64,000 nucleotides of DNA from Xanthostigma xanthostigma (Eukaryota; Arthropoda; Insecta; Raphidioptera; Raphidiidae). The notes beneath the pieces were generated by a model. It had not been told where the DNA came from and did no database searches. It worked only from the letters and a program-made list of their open reading frames with translations. Of the stretch, positions 56,438 to 64,000 are shown piece by piece. Every line of letters starts with the position of its first letter. Positions within the stretch are counted from its first letter, which is position 1. The stretch covers positions 19,988,465 through 20,052,464 of the forward strand of contig OY754468.1 of assembly GCA_963575645.1 (NCBI GenBank), in the 5' to 3' direction. The translations under genes and the position numbers were made by a program.

Positions 56438-57371
56438 GAAAGCTCATTTATCAAAGTGAAAGAAATTTGATATTAATTGCCAATCAATTGAAATAACACA
56501 ATTTTATAATCACAGTCACTGCCCAATAAGAAGTTTAAATTTTACAAAATTTTAGCTAATTGTATTTTAATATCTACGTGTCAATTTTTGGAAAAAAATG
56601 TTTTCTATTTACGTTGTAGTTGGACGCAGCATTGTCGTTATAAGGCTTAGGTGAAGTTCTTGTTAATAGAGAAGATTACACCCGGCAACATCGTAAATAA
56701 AGACAACAAAGCTTTTTTTAAATGAGAAAATATTAACTTGCTATAATTTACCTACAACAAAATTGAACTAAAGCAACTAAAATGTAATCTAAAAATATAA
56801 TAACAGAATGCTCACAATATGTATAAAACCGCTAAATGGTTTTTCTATTATGGATTTCAAAAGGAATGTGTGCTCAGATTTTTAGGCGCTCTTTCTGGGA
56901 CACCTCGTGTACGCATATGTTTTTTCAAGGGGATATTATTATTTTTGTAAACATATAGTGGACATGAGAGCGTGATTAATATAAAAATAATAGTACGTTA
57001 TCGTTATTTTAACAAGAAGAAATATTACTAAATAAAGCAATGAGTTATTATTTTCTACAACTAACTTATTTTTTACGGAATCTAATCGAAATTCAAGTTG
57101 TTATGAAGGATGTACCAATATTTTTTTTAAATTTCAATTTTGTCTATTTGTTCTCGTTTCTGTCTTTATGCAACAAATGAAAACCCAAAACGAATGTTTG
57201 CTTCGATTATATAGAGCAGAAATAGTTCAATTTCATCGAAGCAGATAGTTGATTCGTGTTTTTTTTATAACTTACCAAAAAGTTTGTATTTTGAATATTA
57301 TTACCGGTAAAATATTTAAGTGATGGAAATAATTCTTTTAAATACATTTTTTGGCAAATTAATTTTCATTA
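56438..57371 (+). other. Spacer after GR5, beginning of a sixth unit's flank
   Basis: 56438-57060 matches the post-GR3 flank (36538-37290). 57100-57300 matches the P5 upstream flank (49340-49480). No gene. Confidence 0.5.
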
Positions 57372-59959
57372 TAGACCGGCAGCTCGTGACAGATTTTATC
57401 AACCAATCGTATCGCGTATGCCCTTCAAGTTGATGATTATAAAGTAGGTTTAACTAAAAAATGGATCTAAGCGAGATCGTGTGGGCGGGACATGTAGCGT
57501 GCAATGTCATCTGAAATTGCAAAAAAAAATTGAATTTTTAATCAATCGTATCGCGTATGCCATTCATGCCTTGATGTAATTTATAAAAAAACAAATCCAG
57601 AGAAGCATCGGCATACGTTTAGGTCGGGGCCTTGTGGCTGAACTCAGTCCTCGAAGTTGCAAAAAAAAACAATAATTTTAACCAATCGTATTACGTATGC
57701 CGTGTCTACTAAATGTTTATATTGATTGTGAAAATAATTTTTGACCAGTCGGCATACGTTTTTACTGGGGCCAAATATTTTTTTTCAATGATGGCGTTTG
57801 TAAAAAAAAACCTTGTTTTAAATCAATCGTATCGTTATTGAAAATTGTTGCAAAACACTGTTTTCATTGTAAAATAAAGAAATACAAGCTGGCATACAAT
57901 AATTTTGGGGTCCGGTGGTTAGAGGAACCAGAGAAATTGCAAATTTTGATATGAATTTTTTTCAATCGTATCGCGTATGCCCTTCTGGATTTTACTAGTA
58001 ATCATACTTTTTTCATCAAATTCAAAAGGGCATACAATTTCCGTGGGGCAAAAACGCGTAATAGCCCAGTCAATGCACAGAAAAAACTGCCAAACCTGGA
58101 AATTCTACCAAACAGCACCGATTAGCACCAAAATTTGGCTGTAGGTTCTACTTACCCTCTATTTTAAAGTTGTCAATGAAAACCTATACTATTATCTTAC
58201 AAAAACAACATTATAATATATATTTCTTATGCGCTTGCACCGACGTCTCTCAAAAACAATAGGCCTCTTCATATTTGTATATCAAACATCCTCCCAAAAT
58301 TTGGTTTCATTCCGCTCATCCATGATGTTGGAACGGTAAAAAATGTCAAAACTGACATTTTCATCTGTCAAAGTATGTTCTAATAATTAATTAGTTATTC
58401 AAATCGTTAACTCAGAAGGCGTTGCATTTCACAAAATACTAATGTCAAAAGACTGACTAATATTTGAAATGACATTCGTTTTTGAACAAATGCAGTATTT
58501 TTATTTTAAGACAATACATACGCTGTTTTTAAATTCCCATGGTACAGTATGCAACAAACGAAGACAGACGATTCGTGTATGCTATGTATTAGACAAAATT
58601 GAATTTATAGAGCTTGTTTTGTATATAAAGCTGTATAAAAAAGTGTTTCGACGAATTCTATTATACAAAATCTATGTAAAATTTTCTCCTCTTTCGTTTA
58701 AAACGAACTGATTTAAATTGAGCGAATTATAAGCAAAAAACTTAGTTTGCTTCTCGTTTGGGAGTTTTGGAGGGTTTTTAATTATTTGTTGTTCTAGCGG
58801 CAATAGAAATACACACTCTGTGAAAATTTCAACTCTCTACCTATTACGGTTTTTGAGATACAACCCGCTGACAGACAGACGGACTGACAGCGGAGGCTTA
58901 GTAATAGGGTCCCGTTGAGCACCCTTCGGGTACGAAAACCTAAAAACAATGAATTTTTCGGGGAAAACTCATAAAAATTTTTTTGAAGTGTTTGAAAAAA
59001 TATTTATTTTTTTATGGAAGCTCCTAGTATCAAAATTAAGCGAGTTATGTCATCGTCCCAATCGCATAACGGCTAACGTGAATCCGTATGCCTTCATAAA
59101 ATTTGGCCGAATAGCATAATTTTGCAAAAAAATTGCAAAGGGCATAAATTTGACTCTATTTAATAAATAGAGTAACTATGATCCATTGAAGTTAATGATA
59201 AGTATTTCGTGGCATACTTGATTCGATTTAAAAAAAATTCCAGACACATCTCCTTTTTAAAAAAATGTTGATTCTCGTTATTGTCCCGCACAATTTGTAT
59301 GCCCTTTTAAATTTGATAAGAAATAATAATTACGAAGTTAAATCCAAAAGGGCATACACGATACGATTGGTTTATTATGGATACATTTTTTACAGTTTTA
59401 AAACGTATGACTTTGGACAAGGTCTCGAAAATATGTATGCCGTTAAAATATATAACATATAAAAATCGGAATTAACCATGGCTTCAAAGGCATACACGAT
59501 ACGATTGATTTAAAACAAGGTTTTTTTTTACAAACGCCATCATTGAAAAAAAATATTTGGCCCCAGTAAAAACGTATGCCGACTGGTCAAAAATTATTTT
59601 CACAATCAATATAAACATTTAGTAGACACGGCATACGTAATACGATTGGTTAAAATTATTGTTTTTTTTTGCAACTTCGAGGACTGAGTTCAGCCACAAG
59701 GCCCCGACCTAAACGTATGCCGATGCTTCTCTGGATTTGTTTTTTTATAAATTACATCAAGGCATGAATGGCATACGCGATACGATTGATTAAAAATTCA
59801 ATTTTTTTTTGCAATTTCAGATGACAGTGCACGCTACATGTCCCGCCCACACGATCTCGCTTAGATCCATTTTTTAGTTAAACCTACTTTATAATCATCA
59901 ACTTGAAGGGCATACGCGATACGATTGGTTGATAAAATCTGTCACGAGCTGCCGGTCTA
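57372..59959. mobile_element. Large foldback element FB3, 2.59 kb, with nested insertions
   Basis: The ends TAGACCGGCAGCTCGTGACA are perfectly inverted and flanked by TTA (57369-57371 and 59960-59962). The arms of about 480 bp (57372-57850 and 59480-59959) are nearly identical inverted copies. They are built of roughly 140-bp subrepeats, each starting 'aatcgtatcgcgtatgcc' (57410, 57543, 57682 and variants near 57830 and 57965; mirrored on the right arm). The centre contains a relative of the 11826-12811 TIR family (58220-58745) and a 'gacagacagacggactgaca' repeat (58745-58955). Short ORFs at 58469 and 59265 have no domain. It interrupts the flank of a sixth unit. Confidence 0.8.
58220..58970 (-). 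repeat. Nested repeats at the centre of FB3
   Basis: 58220-58745 is related on the minus strand to 17280-17830 ('aaaatttggtttcattccgc', 'ctcctctttcgttta'). 58745-58955 ('tctcgtttgggagttttgga' to 'cccttcgggtacgaaaacc') is an interspersed repeat I associate with lepidopteran genomes. Confidence 0.55.
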
Positions 59960-60480
59960 TTAGTATATACCTATATTTTGTTTTACACGACAGTGACAAC
60001 AAAATCATAAACCTTTCGGATTGAAAAAGAGTAAACCATTTATATTTTATTGATAGGAAATAATTTCATCTTTGATTCACTCATAACTCTCACTTAGTTT
60101 TTAATATTAATTAGAATATGGTCATGGCTAATTACGCAAATAGGCATAGAATCCAAAAAACAATATATTAAAAAAAACTCACCGTTGTAAAGGTTCACGA
60201 CTAGCGCTACCTAAGATAAAAATCAACTCTCGCATGATGTAAAAAAACAGTTACAAATATGCTTTAAACATGAGAAAGATTGATGTTTGGATAGATCACT
60301 CATTCTGCCGCGAAAGTGGAAAGTTTCGGATTCGTGTTTTGACGGTGACAGTGTTCGAAAATAAATATTTTTAATATAGGGTTGTAACAATTGGTGATTC
60401 TTAACAATTGTAGCCAATTATAGCTATATCTTACTTTTATTATTTATGTAACATTAACAACAATCAATAAACGAGTAAAT
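59960..60480 (+). other. Remaining flank of a sixth P unit, P gene absent
   Basis: 60300-60430 ('aagtttcggattcgtgtttt', 'cagtgttcgaaaataaatat', 'ttgtaacaattggtgattct') matches 49480-49580, about 200 bp upstream of P5. The P5 promoter text does not follow, and no P coding sequence is found to 64000. The array is cut here by loss or rearrangement. Confidence 0.5.
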
Positions 60481-62485
60481 TAAAATTACCATGCTATTTC
60501 TTTGAATTTAGTTTTTTATTTCGACTTGTTATTCTCATTCGGGAAATGTATCCGTTATTAGTGTTAAACTTTACGTTATAAATTGGCAAAGCTTAAAAAA
60601 CATCTGTATTCCTATAGTTTTCAAATATTACCTCAGTTAAAATATAAACAGTATTTTTAAATTCGTATTTGATTTAGCAGCTTTTTAGTAAATAATTCAA
60701 CGTGTTTTTTTTCTTAAAGCTTTGTTCAGAATATTATTATTTTTTTCTCAATAAAAGACAATATTTATTGTGAAGTTTAGAATGTCTTTTGTTCTCTAGT
60801 TGGCCAGTCACGTTCTTGACCTTTTTACTTGACCGGCCTGATATATGGCTTCTCGATTCGGTGCTACGCTTTAACTGCTCTAATCTCTAGGGGCGTTTAG
60901 AAAAACCAAGTGATACATATGTGCGAGAAAAAGATAGATAGAAGAATGGCTTACAATACCTCTACACGTTCCTAACTACCTTATACATCTATATAGGTAT
61001 AACTTGTAAGAAAATACATTGGCCCACTTTATATCACACACGAAAACATCAAAAAATCTCGAACAAATAAACCGATTGAAAAAGAAAGTGAAAAGTCAAT
61101 ATAGATTGTAAATAAATGTTATATTTGTGTAACTAGACCGGAAAACGATGCACGTCGAGTACATTTTTTTAAGGCCACCAACAGATGATTTTTTGGGCCT
61201 AGCACCAATTCATATATTCAATTTATTATTTTTAACAGGCTTTTATTAGCGTCACTGTACGTATGCATGTTTGTATGTGCCTATGGTATGGAATCTTTCA
61301 AATTAATTTTCACCCATTTCAAGACGTCTGAATAAAATTAACATTTTGCTTACGTAATGAAAACCCATGACATTACAATAATTTATATAAATATATATGA
61401 ACATATTACTAATTACTATAAATTAATTACTTAACTTGAAAAAATACTGTAAGTATGCTAATGAGCCGTACAGCTCTGCACTTTGCGTTGCCCACTTTGT
61501 AGGCGAGGTTTTTTGTTAGATAATTGAAATTATAGATTAAAAAACTGAAAAATAAAAGATAGTTTTTGAATATAATGCTTTTTAGTAATAAATTTAAAAT
61601 TCAATTATCATTTCACCAGCTCTCAGCTGGAACCTGGGAACTGAAGTATGTTGAGTACAGAAAAAATTATTTAATTCGAGATGCACACCCTATTTAAAAA
61701 AGTATGATTTTTTAAAATTTTCCAAATTTTTGCATACAGTGTTCATGGTGTCAGTGTATTCGAAAATAAATTGTTGTGGTCATGCATGATAGATTTATGA
61801 ATCTATTTCTGGATAAATAGCTCGTCATTTCTAAATTAATTGTATTCTTCCATAGTATCGTCTATGAAATACTAAATCTATGGTATTTTAATTTATATCT
61901 GTCTATTACGAATATTTGATTGAAATAACAAGGTAAAATAGAGCAATTTTTTTCCAATATGAATTTAATGCTATACGCGTAAAAATAAATGTCAAAAATT
62001 TATCGAATGCAAAAAATTCAATTATACGCGGTCTGTCAAATATGTCGCTGCAGAATTGTACACGTGTTATTTAAACCGAAAGCATTCCTACTCGTGTTGA
62101 TCCCAAAACCTGAACCAAATAAGGGTGGATCAAAAACTTGGATCTAGCCACAACAAAACAATTACCATGTGCTTGGTCAATAAGAACAGACTTAACCCTA
62201 TTTAATTTTCGCTCATTCTAAAATGTTTCTTGGAAACAAGGTCATATTTAGATAATATTTAAAATTTTCGTTACTTACATTTATTTAATTTTTCAATGTG
62301 CACCAACACCACTTTGCGATCGTTTTTTTGAGGGATGATCTCATATAAATTTTCCTTAAATCAGTCTAGCAGCTTCGCAATTAAATATTAAGGAAGAAGA
62401 CGGTTAACAACGTGCAAACTACGTATTGCAGACACCAAAAAATAAAAAATAAATTAACCTATAAAAAATTGGACCTCTTTCAGAC
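60481..62485. other. Intergenic, no supported gene
   Basis: Very AT-rich with no ORF of note. About 61230-61400 ('aacaggcttttattagcgtc', 'cacccatttcaagacgtctg', 'tacgtaatgaaaacccatga') looks like interspersed repeat text. Nothing else recognised. Confidence 0.4.
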
Positions 62486-62621
62486 AAGGTTATTAAAAAG
62501 CGTATATTAATTAAATTTTGAGGTCGGCGATGATGAAGTACATAAGTACATAAAAATTAGTAGTAATTAAATTGGCGTCGACTTCAAAACTTTATTAATT
62601 TACGCTTTTTAGTGACCTTTT
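62486..62621. repeat. Hairpin MITE related to 22110-22368
   Basis: 'aaggttattaaaaagcgtat' and 'attttgaggtcggcg' on the left are mirrored by 'cgtcgacttcaaaac' and 'tacgctttttagtgacctt' on the right. Arms about 50 bp with some mismatches. No coding capacity. Confidence 0.6.
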
Positions 62622-62938
62622 TTGTAGGGAGCTCATTAAATAAGTTAATCTACTACATTTACCGAAAGAGAACTTCTAGCTAGATTAGACGAGATATTTT
62701 CATGAAAATTTTAATAAGTTCTATAAAAAAATTTAATTTTTCTAGCTGAGAAATCTTAAAAAAACACAATATGATACTGACACATCGGTCAACTTATTTT
62801 GGTCCACCCGTTATGTAACCAAAGGGTATTTGTGTTTAATTTTGAAATAAAAACTTGACATTCCTTTTTCCATGATATAGGAAATAATTCACTTTTAAAT
62901 TGTATTGACCAGCAGTTCAGCATGAGCTTTACTTCGTA
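62622..62938. other. Intergenic, no supported gene
   Basis: AT-rich; no ORF, repeat end or motif recognised. Confidence 0.3.
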
Positions 62939-63785
62939 AGGCTGCTGCACTCGAAGCTGGTTATACCGCTGGTATCGTTGCCGGGACTTGCACTGGCTGT
63001 GAATACGGAAATGACGTCACTGCTACTCGCGTACGTGGTCACAAGGTGGATTTCAAAATTAGAACCGAGGATATGTTTTGTACTTCTTTGTCTGCTTATC
63101 ACGTGGACGATATGGGCCCACAAACAAACATGGCGTCATAGTGTGTGTACAACAAACATTCACTTTTGTTAACATTCGAACTGTCATTGCGCGAGCACCA
63201 AATCCACCTACAAAGTCAATTTCCTTACACGCATCGTGTGAAGCGAACACATAAAAGTCTTCATGAAATCAGGGCCACAGCACGCTTCAAACTTAACAAA
63301 CTAGCGACAAAAGTAGCCTCGTGTGTAGCAACTTTAAAGGCCGCTGCACACGAGGCTGGATTCCTTGCTAGATTTGACTACTAGTTTTCTAGCACTTGTG
63401 TTCTTAATTGCTTTTATGTGATTGATTCACACAAGACGTCTTTTCAAGTTTGTTTTTTTGATTAGATCAGGTGCGCGCGCAGTGACAATTTAAATATAAA
63501 CACAAAGCAAACCGTGTCTGTTGTCAGACTCTGAGCAGAATGACGCTAAGTTGGTTTGCGGGTGTTTGTTCATGCCACCCACGTGACAAGATACTGTTTC
63601 CTTATTGGTTCTTGCTCAGAGCAAGCAGAGGACCTAGTAAGAAAAATAGCCCCTGTTCTAATTTTAAAATATATCTTGTGAGCTAGCAGGCGAGCTTGCA
63701 GTGACGTCATTTCCAGCCTCGTACCTAGCCTACCGGCCAGCAGAAGTCCAAGCAGTGTTTCAAGCCTTGTGTGCAACGGCCGTAA
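62939..63785. mobile_element. Inverted-repeat element(s) with 'GGCCGTTGCACAC' ends
   Basis: The left block 'aaggctgctgcactcgaagc ... gaaatgacgtcactgc' (62939-63023) is mirrored loosely by 'gcagtgacgtcatttccagc ... ttgtgtgcaacggccg' (63698-63782). A second left-type end, GGCCGCTGCACACGAGGCTGG, lies at 63341-63361 and pairs with the same right end. Either one element with a duplicated end or two nested elements is present. Ends of this type suggest a hAT-like MITE, but no target duplication is clear. Several 60-80 codon ORFs on both strands lack domains. Confidence 0.45.
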
Positions 63786-64000
63786 GATGCGAATATTGTT
63801 CTTCTTCAATGAACAAAATGTTGTCTATATTTTTTTCGATACAAAATCGTTATACATGTGTAAAACGAAATGAATAAAACGACATAATTCCTGTTTTATC
63901 AGACAATAGAATTATTCGTATTGTTGACTAGAATGAGCCAGGTACCATATACACAGTATCGTGTCTCCCATCGAAACGGCCGGTCTTTTGTAAGTTCTGC

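Noticed and set aside
63145-63384. 79-codon and other ORFs at 62.9-63.8 kb on both strands as genes
   Set aside because: They overlap each other across an inverted-repeat element, have no domains and show no preferred strand.

Overview
The window looks like insect nuclear DNA, most likely from a moth or butterfly. It is AT-rich and gene-poor. It carries interspersed repeats that I associate with Lepidoptera: the 'accgacttcaaaaaaggagg' type at about 21.84 kb, the 'gacagacagacggactgacag' type at about 58.86 kb, and RTE-like tails ending in TATATTAGTATAG. It also holds a decaying cluster of insect 7tm_7 gustatory receptor (GR) genes. No bacterial features, rRNA genes or CRISPR arrays are present.

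The core (about 13.9-60.5 kb) is a head-to-tail, plus-strand array of a two-gene unit. Each unit has (i) a short intronless gene, called P here, for a 285-301 residue protein with a KTVTW docking motif like that of the protein phosphatase-1 partner PNUTS (PPP1R10), behind a conserved TATA/initiator promoter, and (ii) downstream, a GR gene of at least three exons whose last exon carries the GR terminal motif as TN(A)xILIQF. P copies lie at 16.1, 25.6, 27.6 (chimeric), 41.6 (split by a LINE) and 49.8 kb. GR copies lie at 20.6, 27.2 (truncated and fused to P), 29.3, 45.5 and 54.1 kb. Flank of a further P copy is recognisable at about 57.1-57.35 and 59.96-60.45 kb, but no P gene follows. Three P copies are fully open. 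Every GR copy shows damage or an unresolved exon 2.

The left part (1-13.9 kb) and the right end (60.5-64 kb) hold no supported protein gene. They are mosaics of non-autonomous elements: a piggyBac-like TTAA element, a second TTAA-flanked element, hairpins, TIR elements, and two very large palindromes (6.4-7.5 and 9.3-11.7 kb).

Mobile elements have invaded the array repeatedly and often nest. A copia-family fossil with nearly identical LTRs sits in intron 1 of GR3 and itself carries a TIR insertion. A Ty3/gypsy (Mag-like) fossil separates P5 from GR5 and has a PIF/Harbinger piece inside its 5' LTR. Others are a CR1-type LINE in P4, a LINE 3' end, a pogo-like element with a PHD-finger tail, a mariner-like element, a Penelope-like fragment with a possible hammerhead ribozyme, and several foldback elements with related ends (TAGNCCRG) and mostly TTA target duplications. 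A 120-bp satellite of about 15 units lies between P1 and GR1.

The most interesting content is the co-amplified P family, which appears to be kept open while its GR neighbours decay, and the foldback family. All calls come from reading the sequence alone. Family names rest on motif recognition, not on a database search.
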